Below, one piece after another: positions 52,377 to 61,462 of a stretch of DNA of 64,000 nt (position 1 is its first letter; each line of letters starts with the position of its first letter). Under the pieces are notes generated by a model. It was not told where the DNA came from. It made no database searches and worked only from the letters and a program-made list of their open reading frames with translations. A program made the translations under genes and the position numbers. The stretch covers positions 434,001 to 498,000 of the forward strand of contig NZ_SRMB01000001.1 of the NCBI RefSeq assembly GCF_004745645.1, written 5' to 3'. The stretch is from Hymenobacter metallicola. Lineage in GTDB: Bacteria; Bacteroidota; Bacteroidia; Cytophagales; Hymenobacteraceae.

Positions 52377-53126
52377 ATGGCAGCATCTGCACAACTCGAA
52401 AACCTCAACCAGGAAAAGCAGCTAGCCGCCGCAGTGGCTCTGCGCTGGGTGCGCAGCGGCATGCGCGTGGGGCTGGGCAGCGGCAGCACGGCCGCCTGCT
52501 TTATCCGCTTGCTGGGCGACGCCGTGCGGGAAGGCCAGCTCCAGATTGAGGCCACGGCCACGTCCCTGGCCAGTGAACAGCTGGCCCGGGAAGTCGGCAT
52601 CCCGCTGGTCGAGCCCCGGCGCGGGCTGCGCTTTGACCTGACCGTAGACGGGGCCGACGAGCTGGACGGCGACCTGCAACTGCTGAAAGGCGGGGGCGGG
52701 GCGTTGCTGCGCGAAAAAATAGTGGCTGCCGCCTCCGATTACCTGCTCATCATTGCCGACTCTTCCAAGGAGGTCATCAAGCTGGGGCAATTTCCCCTGC
52801 CGCTCGAAGTAGTGCCCTTTGCCCTGCCCTGGGTGCTGGATGCCGTGGCAGAGTTGGGCGGGGAGCCAGTGCTCCGCATGCACCCGCACACGGGTGCCGA
52901 GCCCGCTCATTCCGACCAGGGCAATCTGCTGGTAGACTGCCACTTTCAGGTTGTGTCGGACGCTCCGGCACTAGCCGCTCACCTGAAGACCATTCCGGGA
53001 GTGGTTGAACACGGCTTGTTTCTGGGTATGGCCCAGGCGGCCGTCGTAGCCCGGGGCACGAGCGTAGTGGTGCTGCGCCCCGGGCAAATGATGGCACCGG
53101 CTGCCGCATTTAGCACTCTGCCCTAA
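52377..53126 (+). CDS. rpiA: Ribose-5-phosphate isomerase A
   Basis: A 249-residue isomerase of the non-oxidative pentose phosphate pathway (ribose-5-P to ribulose-5-P). Motifs are VGLGSGSTAACFIRLLG (phosphate loop), DLTVDGADELDGDLQLLKGGGGALLREKIV with the catalytic Asp, Glu and Lys, and VVEHGLFLGMAQAAVVA near the end. The length is slightly above the E. coli enzyme. It ends 11 bp from the convergent pgl stop, so it meets the gnd-zwf-pgl operon tail to tail. Confidence 0.95.
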   Translation: MAASAQLENLNQEKQLAAAVALRWVRSGMRVGLGSGSTAACFIRLLGDAVREGQLQIEATATSLASEQLAREVGIPLVEPRRGLRFDLTVDGADELDGDLQLLKGGGGALLREKIVAAASDYLLIIADSSKEVIKLGQFPLPLEVVPFALPWVLDAVAELGGEPVLRMHPHTGAEPAHSDQGNLLVDCHFQVVSDAPALAAHLKTIPGVVEHGLFLGMAQAAVVARGTSVVVLRPGQMMAPAAAFSTLP

Positions 53127-53137
53127 AAGGCCACGGG

Positions 53138-53887
53138 CTACTCATGGGTGGGCACCAACAACGCGGCGGCAGCTACATCCAGAAACCAGTGTAGCTCGCC
53201 AGCCGGCTCAATCAGCTGGGCCGGAAACTCCTCTACGTTGCGCGAGCCGTGCTGCACATGCTGCACCGCCGCGGCCTTGTCGGCCCCGTACACCAGAAAC
53301 GCCACGGCCCGGGCCTGGTTGAGCAGCGGGGCTGTTAGGGTTATGCGGTACGTCTGCTTTTCCTCTACGTACACTTCCCGGGCTGCTGGTAGCGCTTCGT
53401 GCAGCACGGGCGTATGCGGAAATAGCGAAGCGGTATGCGAATTGTCGCCCAGCCCGAGCAGCACCAAATCAAAAATGGCCGGTTCGGGACCAAAAAACTC
53501 CTGGATGGTTTGGGTGTAGGCCCGAGCGGCTTCGGCCGGCCCTTGGGAAGTGTCGATGGCAAACACCTGACCCGCGGCAAGGCCCAGCGGCGTGAGCAGC
53601 GCCTCGGCCGCCATGCGGTAGTTGCTTTCCGCGTCGGTAGGCGGCACGTTGCGCTCATCCCCGAAAAAGAAGTAGGCCTTGGCCCAGTCTACTTGGGTGC
53701 GGTAGGCGGGCGAGGCCAGCAGCTCGTAAAGCTTCCGGGGCGAGCTGCCCCCCGATAAGGCCACGGTAAACCGGCCCCGGTCGGCTACGGCTTGCCGGGC
53801 CCGGGTCACGAAGAAGCGGGCTACGTCGTGCAGCACCGCTTCGGGGGTGGGCTGAACGTGGAGCTGCGGCGTGCTATTTCTTGCCAT
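53138..53887 (-). CDS. pgl: 6-phosphogluconolactonase (DevB/SOL type)
   Basis: A 249-residue lactonase for the second step of the oxidative pentose phosphate pathway. Conserved segments are [68 protein letters not shown] and [19 protein letters not shown]. The ATG at 53887 overlaps the last 14 bases of zwf, a sign of translational coupling; the longer frame to 53926 lies entirely inside zwf. It is the third gene of gnd-zwf-pgl. Confidence 0.95.
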   Translation of the reverse strand: MARNSTPQLHVQPTPEAVLHDVARFFVTRARQAVADRGRFTVALSGGSSPRKLYELLASPAYRTQVDWAKAYFFFGDERNVPPTDAESNYRMAAEALLTPLGLAAGQVFAIDTSQGPAEAARAYTQTIQEFFGPEPAIFDLVLLGLGDNSHTASLFPHTPVLHEALPAAREVYVEEKQTYRITLTAPLLNQARAVAFLVYGADKAAAVQHVQHGSRNVEEFPAQLIEPAGELHWFLDVAAAALLVPTHE

Positions 53888-55388
53888 TGAGGGGTAGGGT
53901 AAACCAGTGGAACCCGTCGCGGGCAATGAGGGCTTCGGCCGTTTCCGGCCCCCAGGAGTCGGCCGAGTAATTGGGGAAGCTCTGGCTGGCCCGGCCCTCC
54001 CAAGAGTTCAGAATCGGCATAATCAGGTCCCAGGCTGCTTCCACTTGGTCGCCCCGCATAAACAGGGTCTGGTCGCCCAGCATGGTGTCGAGCAGCAGGG
54101 TTTCGTAGGCTTCCGGCGTCTGGGTTGTGTAGGTGCCTTTGTAGTCGAACACCATGTCCACGGTGTTGAGCATCATATCCAGGCCCGGGCGCTTGGCCTG
54201 CACCTGCAGGCGGATGCTCATTTCGGGCTGAATGCTGATAATGAGCCGGTTTTGCTGCCAGCTTTCGGCCGTTTCGGGCGGGAAGATGTAGTGGGGCGCG
54301 TCCTTGAACTGAATGGTAATTACGGAGGACGAACGGTGCATCCGCTTGCCGGTGCGCAGGTAGAAGGGCACGCCCTGCCAGCGCCAGTTGTCGACGAAAA
54401 ACTTCACGGCCGCGAAGGTTTCGGTGTTTGAGGTAGGGTTGGCTTCCACTTCTTCGCGGTAGCCGGGCACTTGCTCACCCTCCATCCAGCCCGAGCCGTA
54501 TTGCCCCCGCACCGCCGACTCGCGCACCTCGTCGGGCCCGAAGCGGCGCATGGCCCGCAGCACGTCCACCTTGCGGTTGCGCACCTCGTCGGCCGTGAAA
54601 TTGATGGGCGGCTCCATGGCGACCAGGCACAGCAGCTGCAGTAGGTGGTTCTGAATCATGTCGCGCAGGGCCCCGGCCCCGTCGTAGTAGCCGCTTCGCT
54701 CGCCCACGCCCAACTGCTCGGTCACCGAAATCTGCACGTGGTCGATGTAGTTACGGTTCCACAGCGGCTCCAGCAGGGCATTGGCAAAGCGGAAGGCCAT
54801 GATGTTCTGTACCGTTTCCTTGCCCAGGTAATGGTCGATGCGGTAAATCTGCCGCTCGTTGAAAATCTGCCCCAGCAGCTGGTTCAGGGCCCGCGCCGAT
54901 TCCAGGTCGTGGCCAAACGGCTTTTCGATGACGATGCGCGTGCGGTCGGCATCGGCCGTCAGGTTGCTTTTGGCCAGGTTGGAGGCAATAATGGGAAAGA
55001 ACTCGGGAGCCACGGCCAGGTAGTAAATGACGTTGGCCGCCGTTTTCCAGTCCTTCTCATACGCCTCGATGCGCTTGCCGAACTCCTTATAGGTGGCCGC
55101 ATCTTTCACGTCGGCTACCTGGTAAACGATGTGCTCACAAAACCGGCCCCACTGGGCTTTGTCGGCCTTGCCAGTGCGCGAAAACTGGTTGATGTCTTTG
55201 AGCAGCTTGGCCCGGAAATCTTCGTCCGACAAGCTCGTGCGGCCCGTGCCGATGATGGCAAACTGCTCGGGCAGCCAGCCGTCCAGAAACAGATGGTACA
55301 GCGCCGGTGCCAGCTTGCGGGCATTCAGGTCGCCGGTACCGCCGAAAATGACAAATATTGTGGGCTGCGACGTGAGTGTGGCCTTCAT
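53874..55388 (-). CDS. zwf: Glucose-6-phosphate 1-dehydrogenase
   Basis: A 504-residue dehydrogenase catalysing the first oxidative pentose phosphate step. The N-terminal Rossmann motif is [21 protein letters not shown], the substrate site is [22 protein letters not shown] with the catalytic His region, and [12 protein letters not shown] follows. The length matches bacterial G6PDs. It starts 33 bp after gnd on the same strand and its 3' end overlaps pgl. Confidence 0.97.
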   Translation of the reverse strand: MKATLTSQPTIFVIFGGTGDLNARKLAPALYHLFLDGWLPEQFAIIGTGRTSLSDEDFRAKLLKDINQFSRTGKADKAQWGRFCEHIVYQVADVKDAATYKEFGKRIEAYEKDWKTAANVIYYLAVAPEFFPIIASNLAKSNLTADADRTRIVIEKPFGHDLESARALNQLLGQIFNERQIYRIDHYLGKETVQNIMAFRFANALLEPLWNRNYIDHVQISVTEQLGVGERSGYYDGAGALRDMIQNHLLQLLCLVAMEPPINFTADEVRNRKVDVLRAMRRFGPDEVRESAVRGQYGSGWMEGEQVPGYREEVEANPTSNTETFAAVKFFVDNWRWQGVPFYLRTGKRMHRSSSVITIQFKDAPHYIFPPETAESWQQNRLIISIQPEMSIRLQVQAKRPGLDMMLNTVDMVFDYKGTYTTQTPEAYETLLLDTMLGDQTLFMRGDQVEAAWDLIMPILNSWEGRASQSFPNYSADSWGPETAEALIARDGFHWFTLPLNGKK

Positions 55389-55421
55389 ACAAATCAGGTT
55401 AAGGGGTAGTAAATCGACAGC

Positions 55422-56921
55422 CTACTTGTTGGGAATAACCGGCTGCTCGCCCTGCTTGCCGGGCTCCACCACGGTGTCCTGCTTGTTGGCCGCGTCCTCG
55501 TGGGCGGGCGTCCACTGGCTATGAAACACGCCTTCCTTGCCAATGAGCTCGTAGGTGTGGGCCCCGAAATAGTCGCGCTGGGCCTGAATCAGGTTCGAAG
55601 GCATGCGGGCACTGCGGATGGTGTCGAAGTAGCTCAGGGAAGCCGCGTAAGCCGGCACGGCTACCCCGGCGGCCACGGCCGCGCTTACCACCGCGCGGGC
55701 CCCCGGCACGGCCGCGCTTACCAGGGCACGTACCTGCTCGTCGAGCAGCAGGTGCGCGAGCGTGGAGTTGTGCTGGTAGGCGTTGAAAATGTGAGTTAGG
55801 AACTCCGAGCGAATAATGCAGCCCCCGCGCCAGATTTTGGCAATATTGGCCAGCTGCAGGTCGTAGCCGAAGTCGCGGGAGGCCTTGCTCAGCAGGTGCA
55901 TGCCCTGGGCGTAGGTTAGGGCCATGCTGAAGTAAAAGGCCTGCTCCAGGCTGGCCAGAAAGGCGTCGGAGTTGCCGGTAAACTGGGCCGGAGCCGGGCT
56001 GTAGAGCTGGGCCAGCTGCTCGCGCAGGGCTTTGTACTTCGACAAGTCCCGCAGGGCCACGGCCGTGTCGATGGTCGGAATAGCCATTTCCAGGTCCTGG
56101 GCCACTTGGGAAGTCCACTTGCCGGTGCCTTTCGAGCGGGCCTCGTCCTTGATATCGTCCAGCAGCAGATGGTCGGTGCCGGGGGCCTGGAAGGTGAAGA
56201 TGTCCTTGGTAATATCGAGCAGGAAAGACTGTAGCCGGCCGCTGTTCCAGCGGGCGAAGACCTGACCGATGGCCGCGTTATCCAGGCCCAGGCCCCGCTG
56301 CATGATTTCGTAGGTTTCGGCAATAAGCTGCATCAGCCCGTACTCGATACCGTTGTGCACCATTTTCACGAAGTGCCCCGCCGCGCCCGGCCCGATGTAG
56401 GTCACGCAAGGCTCCCCGTCGACGCGGGCGGCAATGGCTTCAAACATGGGCTGCACCACCTGGTAGGCCTGCCGGTCGCCGCCGGGCATCATGCTGGGCC
56501 CGAAGCGCGCCCCTTCCTCACCCCCCGAAATACCCATGCCGAAGAAGTGCAGGCCCGCGGCGGCCAGGGCCGCGGCGCGGCGGTTGGTATCGGTGAAGTG
56601 CGAGTTGCCGCCGTCGATGAGAATGTCGCCCGGGGCCAGCAGGGGCTGTAGCTCCTCCACCACGCTGTCGACAACCTTGCCGGCCGGCACCAGCATCATA
56701 ATGGCCCGGGGCGTGCTCAGGCTGCCGATAAACTCGGGCAGACTGGTGAAGCCCTGCACGGGCTTGCCGGCGCCTTCCTCGGCCAGCAAACTGATTTTAG
56801 CCGCGTCTTTGTCGTAGCCGGCCACGGCAAAGTCGTGGTCGGCCAGGTTCAGCAGCAGGTTGCGGCCCATCGTGCCCAGGCCAATCATGCCAAAGGAAAA
56901 AGTAGTCGGAGGTACGCTCAT
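55422..56921 (-). CDS. gnd: 6-phosphogluconate dehydrogenase, decarboxylating
   Basis: A 499-residue enzyme of the long (dimeric) class, converting 6-phosphogluconate to ribulose-5-phosphate, CO2 and NADPH. Motifs are FGMIGLGTMGRNLLLNLADH (Rossmann), FGMGISGGEEGARFGPSMMPGG (substrate loop), GPGAAGHFVKMVHNGIEYGLMQLI with the catalytic Lys, and the C-terminal FGAHTYELIGKEGVFHSQW. It is the first gene of the gnd-zwf-pgl operon. The tail after FHSQW is rich in Glu/Asp/Lys and unconserved. Confidence 0.97.
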   Translation of the reverse strand: MSVPPTTFSFGMIGLGTMGRNLLLNLADHDFAVAGYDKDAAKISLLAEEGAGKPVQGFTSLPEFIGSLSTPRAIMMLVPAGKVVDSVVEELQPLLAPGDILIDGGNSHFTDTNRRAAALAAAGLHFFGMGISGGEEGARFGPSMMPGGDRQAYQVVQPMFEAIAARVDGEPCVTYIGPGAAGHFVKMVHNGIEYGLMQLIAETYEIMQRGLGLDNAAIGQVFARWNSGRLQSFLLDITKDIFTFQAPGTDHLLLDDIKDEARSKGTGKWTSQVAQDLEMAIPTIDTAVALRDLSKYKALREQLAQLYSPAPAQFTGNSDAFLASLEQAFYFSMALTYAQGMHLLSKASRDFGYDLQLANIAKIWRGGCIIRSEFLTHIFNAYQHNSTLAHLLLDEQVRALVSAAVPGARAVVSAAVAAGVAVPAYAASLSYFDTIRSARMPSNLIQAQRDYFGAHTYELIGKEGVFHSQWTPAHEDAANKQDTVVEPGKQGEQPVIPNK

Positions 56922-57277
56922 CAGAAATAATTTTCAGAGGTGTAGTACGGGAAAGTAGCCGCAGCTAGGCTGCCAGACGAAGGGCAAGCGGGCGGCTGCA
57001 AGTATAGGGCTATTGCTATTGTTAACCGAGACGTGGGGATGAAGCAGGTGAGAAAGCCCGCGGCGGGTAGTGCTGTTCAGCCAACGTAGTAAGTAAAATC
57101 AGCCGCCAGGGTTTTCAATGGTTGGGCTGCACTAGGGGATGGCAAGAAGCAATAAATTGATAGTCAATAGGATGTCTACTGGTTTTTGCGTTGAAAAAAC
57201 CGGTGCTATTCCCGCCACCATGCCGGCGGTCAGCGTCAAAAAACATAACCTATAGCCTGGTGGTATACAGTGGCAGT
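56922..57277. other. Divergent promoter region of gnd and the LLM gene
   Basis: A 356-bp gap. On the minus strand TATACTTG at about 57000-57007 is one mismatch from the -7 consensus, about 80 bp before gnd. The plus-strand frame starting at 57191 is an in-frame extension of the LLM gene without conserved content. No other gene or strong hairpin is seen. Confidence 0.3.
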
Positions 57278-58312
57278 ATGGAAATAGGTATCGATAGTTT
57301 CGCCGCGGCCCTGCTCGACAATGGCACCGGCAAGACCCCCAGCGGGGTAGAGGCCATGCGCCACCTGCTCGACCGGATTGAGCGGGCCGACCAGGTCGGG
57401 CTCGACGTGTTTGGCATCGGGGAGCACCACCGCCCCGAGTATCTGGACTCGGCGCCGGCCGTTATTCTGGCGGCCGCGGCGGCCCGCACCTCCCGCATCC
57501 GCCTGACCAGCGCCGTGAGCGTGCTCAGCGCCGCCGACCCAGTGCGGGTATTCCAGCAGTTTGCCACCCTCGACCTGATTTCCCAGGGCCGCGCCGAAAT
57601 GGTAGTGGGCCGGGGTTCGTCCATCGAAGCCTTTCCCCTGTTTGGCTTCGACCTCGACGACTACGATGCGCTCTTCGCCGAGAAGCTCGACCTACTGCTG
57701 CAAATCCGGGCCGAGGAGCGCCCGCACTGGCAGGGCAAGTTTCGCCCCGCGCTAACTGGGCAGGGCATCTACCCGCGGCCCGTGCAGCCGCAGCTACCTA
57801 TTTGGCTGGGCGTGGGCGGCACTCCGCAGTCCTTTGCCCGGGCCGGCATGCTGGGGCTGCCGCTGATGGTGGCCGTCATCGGCGGCGAAACCCACCGGTT
57901 TCGCCCGCTGGTAGATTTGTACCGCGAAGCCGGCCGCCGGGCGGGCTTTACGCCCGAGCAGCTGCCCGTGGGCTTGCACTCCCTCGGCTACGTGGCCGAA
58001 ACCACCCGGGAAGCCCACGAGAGTTTTTATCCGGGCTATGCCCGCACCTTCACGGCCCGGGCCCGGGAGCGGGGCGGCTCGCCCATCACCCGCCCCCAGT
58101 TTGAGGCGCAGGTGGGGCCGCTCGGGGCGCTGCTAGTGGGCAATCCGGAGGAGGTGGCGGCCAAAATCCTGCGGCATAGCGAGGCCCTGGGTGGTATTTC
58201 GCGGGTCACCTTTCAGCTTGATGTAGCCACGTTGCCGCACGAAAAGCTGCTGCAGGCCATCGAGCTGCTGGGTACCCGCGTGGCTCCCTTGCTACGGCAA
58301 GCCGGCAAATAA
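57278..58312 (+). CDS. LLM-class flavin-dependent oxidoreductase
   Basis: A 344-residue luciferase-like protein. It begins MEIGIDSFAAALLDN, with LDRIERADQVGLDVFGIGEHHRPEYL, the RIRLTSAVSVLSAADPVRVFQQFATLDLISQGRAEMVVGRGS segment and LPIWLGVGGTPQSFARAGMLGLPLM. This is the group annotated as LLM class FMN-dependent oxidoreductases, distinct from the shorter one at 22054. The substrate is unknown. I chose the ATG at 57278, where homology begins. It sits in the carbon block divergent from gnd; a link to NADPH supply is only suggestive. Confidence 0.9.
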   Translation: MEIGIDSFAAALLDNGTGKTPSGVEAMRHLLDRIERADQVGLDVFGIGEHHRPEYLDSAPAVILAAAAARTSRIRLTSAVSVLSAADPVRVFQQFATLDLISQGRAEMVVGRGSSIEAFPLFGFDLDDYDALFAEKLDLLLQIRAEERPHWQGKFRPALTGQGIYPRPVQPQLPIWLGVGGTPQSFARAGMLGLPLMVAVIGGETHRFRPLVDLYREAGRRAGFTPEQLPVGLHSLGYVAETTREAHESFYPGYARTFTARARERGGSPITRPQFEAQVGPLGALLVGNPEEVAAKILRHSEALGGISRVTFQLDVATLPHEKLLQAIELLGTRVAPLLRQAGK

Positions 58313-58356
58313 GGCGCTTCCGGCACTTGGGCTTGGGTGCGTTCGAACAATAGCAT

Positions 58357-58414
58357 GCCGGCCTGGCGCGTGTCTGCTTACTTAGGTGAGTAATACAATA
58401 CGCATCAGGCCGGC
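58357..58414. terminator. Imperfect long hairpin between convergent genes
   Basis: GCCGGCCTG (58357-58365) and CAGGCCGGC (58406-58414) are exact complements. Pairing continues inward with GCGT/ACGC and an inner TTACT/AGTAA. It lies between the LLM (+) stop and the OtsAB (-) stop. There is no clear T-tract. Confidence 0.4.
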
Positions 58415-58436
58415 ACAGTGGCTTAGGGCAGCGGGG

Positions 58437-60617
58437 CTATAGCAACGCCCGTAGGGTATGGCGCACATCCTGGTGCGACCTGATGTGGAAGCGCGCAAAC
58501 GAGCGGCCGGTTTCCCCAACTTTTACCGTGTAGGCCTCCTCGGGCATGGCCTGGAACGTGTCCTCATCGGTTCGGTCGTCGCCGATGGCCAGCACGAAGT
58601 CGGCGGGGTAGGTGGCTAGCCAGCGGGCCGCGGCGGCTCCTTTATTGACGCCGGCGTTCTTGATTTCCACCACTTTATTGCCTTCCAGCACCTGCAAATC
58701 GGTATTCGAAGCCAGGAAGTTGAGGTGGCTGGTCAGTTCCCGGGCCCGCACGGCCCCCAGCTCGAGGTCGGCGCGGCGGTAGTGCCATACCAGGGAATAC
58801 TCCTTTTCCTCAATGAAAGACCCGGCGGTACGGCTCACGAGCAACTCCATGATAGGCCGGATTTCCTTTTTCCAGGTGTCGGTCAGGGGCTGCAGCATGG
58901 TCCAGTCTTCGCCCTCACCGGCGGCCCGGAGCCACACGCCGTGCTCCGTGATAAAGTCCACGGGCAGGTCGCCGAGCCAATTGAAGAGCGTATTCCGGTC
59001 CCGGCCGCTGATGATAACGACCCGGTTGCGGGAGTCGGCGCTGAGGGAGCTGAGCAGGTAACGCAACTCGTCGTCGGGGCGGGCATGTTGCGGGTTTTTG
59101 CTAAACGGAACCAGGGTGCCGTCGTAGTCCAGAAACAGGATGCGCCGCTGGGCCTTGTCAAAATCGGTCCGCATCTGCTGGATTGCTGTTTCGCCCAGGG
59201 TTTCGGTAGCCAGGGTCTGCTGCTTAATTTTGATATAAGCCAAGCGGTCCATAAACAGCTTCACCCACTGATACACGTTGTACTGGCTTACCAGCGCCTG
59301 CATGTTGCTCATGCGCAGGCGCTGCTCGTCTTCGGGCATCACCAGGGCTTCGTGCATGGCTTCGGCCAGCTCCCGGGTATCAGTTGGGTTGATGATAATG
59401 GCATCCGACAGTTCCCGGGCGGCTCCGGCCCGCTCACTGAGAATCAGCACGCCAGCCTGGTCGCCTTTGCTGGCCACAAACTCCTTGGCCACCAAGTTCA
59501 TCCCGTCGCGCATGGGCGTTACCAGCGCCACCTCGGCCAAGCGATACAGCCCCGACAAGTGCTCCAGCGGAAAAGAGCGGTAGAAATACTGAATAGGCGT
59601 CCAGCTGATAGTGCGGTACTGCGAGTTGATACGGCCCACCAGCTCATCGACTTCCACCTTGAGCTCTTTGTACTTCTCTACCTGGTCGCGGGAGGGCACT
59701 ACCAGCATCAGCAGCGTCACCCGTTCGCGCCATTCGGGATAGAGCTGCAGCATCTGCTCATAGGCCCGTAGCCGTTCGGCAATGCCCTTGGTGTAGTCGA
59801 GCCGGTCAATCGACAAAATCACGCGGGCGTCGCCGGTGGCTTCGCGGTAGAGCTCCTCACTTTCGCGCGCCTCCGGTGATTCGGCCACTTGCGCATACTT
59901 GTCGTAGTCGATACCCATGGGGAAAGCATCCACGAGTACGCTGCGCTGTCCGGCTTCGATCAGGCCGTTTTGGCTGGGATAGCCGATAATCTGGGCCACG
60001 GAGCTAAGAAAGTGCCGCATGTAGCCATACGTGTGGAAGCCAATCAAGTCGGCCCCGAGCATACCTTCGAGCAGCTGTTTGCTCCAGGGCAGCACGCGAA
60101 TCAGTTCGTGGGAAGGGAACGGAATGTGCAGGAAAAAGCCGATGCTGCTGTCGGGCCGGGCCTGGCGCAGCATCTGGGGTAGCAGCAGGAGTTGGTAGTC
60201 GTGCACCCAAATGGTGTCTTCGGGGCCAGCCAATGCCAAGATAGCCCGGCAGAATTTCTCATTCACGCTCACGTAGGCTTCCCAGTACGACTGCTCATAC
60301 ACGGCGTACTGACTGAAATAGTGGAAAGTGGGCCACAGAGTTTCGTTGCTGAAGCCTTCGTAGAAGTTCTGGATTTCTTCCTGGCTCAGAAAAACGGGGG
60401 CCATACTGTCGTTGCGCAGCTCCTCCGTCACGGCGTGCTGCTCCTCGGGGTCTTCCACTTCCAGGCCGGGCCAGCCTACCCAAATGTTGCCATCAGCCCG
60501 ATAAATGGAGCCCAAACCAGTTGCCAGGCCCCCTTCACTCGGGGTAAAATGCAGGCCTTCCTCAGTGCGGTGTGCTTTCGTGGGAAGGCGGTTGGAAACG
60601 ATAATCGTGCGGGACAT
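58437..60617 (-). CDS. otsAB: Bifunctional trehalose-6-phosphate synthase/phosphatase
   Basis: A 726-residue fusion. The GT20 synthase (about 1-465) has IIVSNRLPTK, GGLATGLGS, IWVHDYQLLLLPQML with the catalytic Asp region, GFFLHIPFPSHELIRVLPW, ILSIDRLDYTKGIAERL with the phosphate-binding Arg and Lys, and TPMRDGMNLVAKEFVAS. The HAD phosphatase (about 490-726) has RILFLDYDGTLVPF, VVIISGRDRNTLF and VLAIGDDRTDEDTF. It makes trehalose from UDP-glucose and glucose-6-phosphate in one polypeptide. The ATG at 60617 precedes SRTIIVSNR directly. Two copies of ACAGTAATAT lie upstream (60708 and 60749). Confidence 0.95.
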   Translation of the reverse strand: MSRTIIVSNRLPTKAHRTEEGLHFTPSEGGLATGLGSIYRADGNIWVGWPGLEVEDPEEQHAVTEELRNDSMAPVFLSQEEIQNFYEGFSNETLWPTFHYFSQYAVYEQSYWEAYVSVNEKFCRAILALAGPEDTIWVHDYQLLLLPQMLRQARPDSSIGFFLHIPFPSHELIRVLPWSKQLLEGMLGADLIGFHTYGYMRHFLSSVAQIIGYPSQNGLIEAGQRSVLVDAFPMGIDYDKYAQVAESPEARESEELYREATGDARVILSIDRLDYTKGIAERLRAYEQMLQLYPEWRERVTLLMLVVPSRDQVEKYKELKVEVDELVGRINSQYRTISWTPIQYFYRSFPLEHLSGLYRLAEVALVTPMRDGMNLVAKEFVASKGDQAGVLILSERAGAARELSDAIIINPTDTRELAEAMHEALVMPEDEQRLRMSNMQALVSQYNVYQWVKLFMDRLAYIKIKQQTLATETLGETAIQQMRTDFDKAQRRILFLDYDGTLVPFSKNPQHARPDDELRYLLSSLSADSRNRVVIISGRDRNTLFNWLGDLPVDFITEHGVWLRAAGEGEDWTMLQPLTDTWKKEIRPIMELLVSRTAGSFIEEKEYSLVWHYRRADLELGAVRARELTSHLNFLASNTDLQVLEGNKVVEIKNAGVNKGAAAARWLATYPADFVLAIGDDRTDEDTFQAMPEEAYTVKVGETGRSFARFHIRSHQDVRHTLRALL

Positions 60618-60812
60618 AAGCGTTGTGCTTCGTATTCTTTTGCCCTGTGCTTACGGAGGAAAATGGGTTTGCGCCCAAAAAAAAGCCCCCAGTCTCCTCC
60701 TGGCTCGACAGTAATATTCTTTTAGGTAGCGTCATTACTAGCTGATATACAGTAATATATGCTAAGGGTTATGCAAGGGAAAATAGCGAGGCCGCCCGTT
60801 GCTTCTCGTTAC

Positions 60813-61136
60813 TTACAGCGTGCTGCTGGCCAATATTAGCTCGGCTTCAAGCAGCAGCCCCGCGCTTATCAGTAAGTCGTGAAGTAGAAACACTTCTTCC
60901 AAGGAAAACACAAAGGCCTGATACGCCACCGGGCCTGGTAGCGTAATGCACCGGCTGCTGGGGTCGGAGAGCAAAGGTGCGTGCTTGCCGTAAAGCTCGG
61001 CCGTCATACGTCTCCATTCCTCGAGCTCATCGGTTTGCAGGCACAGCGCCACATTGCCGAAGTAGACGTGTAAGCAGCAGCCCGTGGGGCAGCGGGAAAT
61101 GCAGCCGAAATCATTGTGGTGCAAGTACTGGCGCAT
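60813..61136 (-). CDS. Small Cys-rich protein (DUF6686-like), probably iron-regulated
   Basis: A 107-residue protein. The N-terminal 35 residues carry C12, C16, C20, C21 and C32 (GCISRCPTGCCLHVYFGNVALC), a likely metal or Fe-S binding site. The rest is amphipathic helix and strand (VAYQAFVFSLEEVFLLHDLLI). I recall similar 100-110-residue Bacteroidota proteins under DUF6686 but cannot confirm. The promoter is excellent (TTG-N19-TACATTTG at 61209-61180) and is bracketed by two copies of the palindrome found at the siderophore receptor. That makes an iron-linked role likely. Confidence 0.75.
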   Translation of the reverse strand: MRQYLHHNDFGCISRCPTGCCLHVYFGNVALCLQTDELEEWRRMTAELYGKHAPLLSDPSSRCITLPGPVAYQAFVFSLEEVFLLHDLLISAGLLLEAELILASSTL

Positions 61137-61152
61137 AAAACGGGGTGGGTTG

Positions 61153-61175
61153 TTATTTAGAATTTGTCTAGATAT
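61153..61175. promoter_or_regulatory. Iron-box-like palindrome, proximal copy (Cys-rich protein)
   Basis: TTATTTAGAAT, central T, TGTCTAGATAT: an imperfect palindrome sharing the full 11-base half-site with 3755-3765. It ends 4 bp from the -7 box at 61180. Confidence 0.65.
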
Positions 61176-61179
61176 AACC

Positions 61180-61209
61180 CAAATGTAGTGGCTAATCCCA
61201 GAAGAGCAA
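61180..61209 (-). promoter_or_regulatory. Promoter of the Cys-rich protein gene
   Basis: Read on the minus strand: TTG (61209-61207), exactly 19 bp, TACATTTG (61187-61180). This is a full match to the Bacteroidota -33/-7 consensus. It lies 44 bp before the ATG, between the two palindromes. Confidence 0.75.
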
Positions 61210-61212
61210 GTG

Positions 61213-61235
61213 TTATTTAGAATAATTTTAATTAA
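61213..61235. promoter_or_regulatory. Iron-box-like palindrome, distal copy (Cys-rich protein)
   Basis: TTATTTAGAAT, central A, ATTTTAATTAA. This is the best-paired of the four copies (9 of 11 positions). It starts 3 bp upstream of the -33 TTG. Confidence 0.65.
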
Positions 61236-61366
61236 GTATTCCCGCCCACGTCGCTTCCTCCACTTTATAGAAGTGGCCCTCTACGGTGGAGGTTGGTAGA
61301 ACTATTTGGGGTATTTTTTATCTAAAATTAGGGGTTTATACCGAGCAGGAGATAAATTCGGACCGG

Positions 61367-61374
61367 TACTTTTG
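61367..61374 (+). promoter_or_regulatory. -7 element for the GT2 gene
   Basis: TACTTTTG is an exact TAnnTTTG match, 88 bp before the ATG at 61463. No TTG is found at -33. The 326-bp gap 61137-61462 otherwise contains the iron-box promoter described separately. Confidence 0.45.
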
Positions 61375-61462
61375 GCCGTGTTAAAAGTATAGCTGCCTGA
61401 TACAGGGCGCTTTGAGGAGAGAAGTAGGTAGTGTTGAGTTGTTCTCTTTAACCCAAATCATC

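Noticed and set aside
61310..61332. A fifth iron-box copy around TATTTTTTATCTAAAATTA.
   Set aside because: Shares only a TCTAAAAT-like fragment with the other copies and does not bracket a promoter; probably chance in AT-rich DNA.
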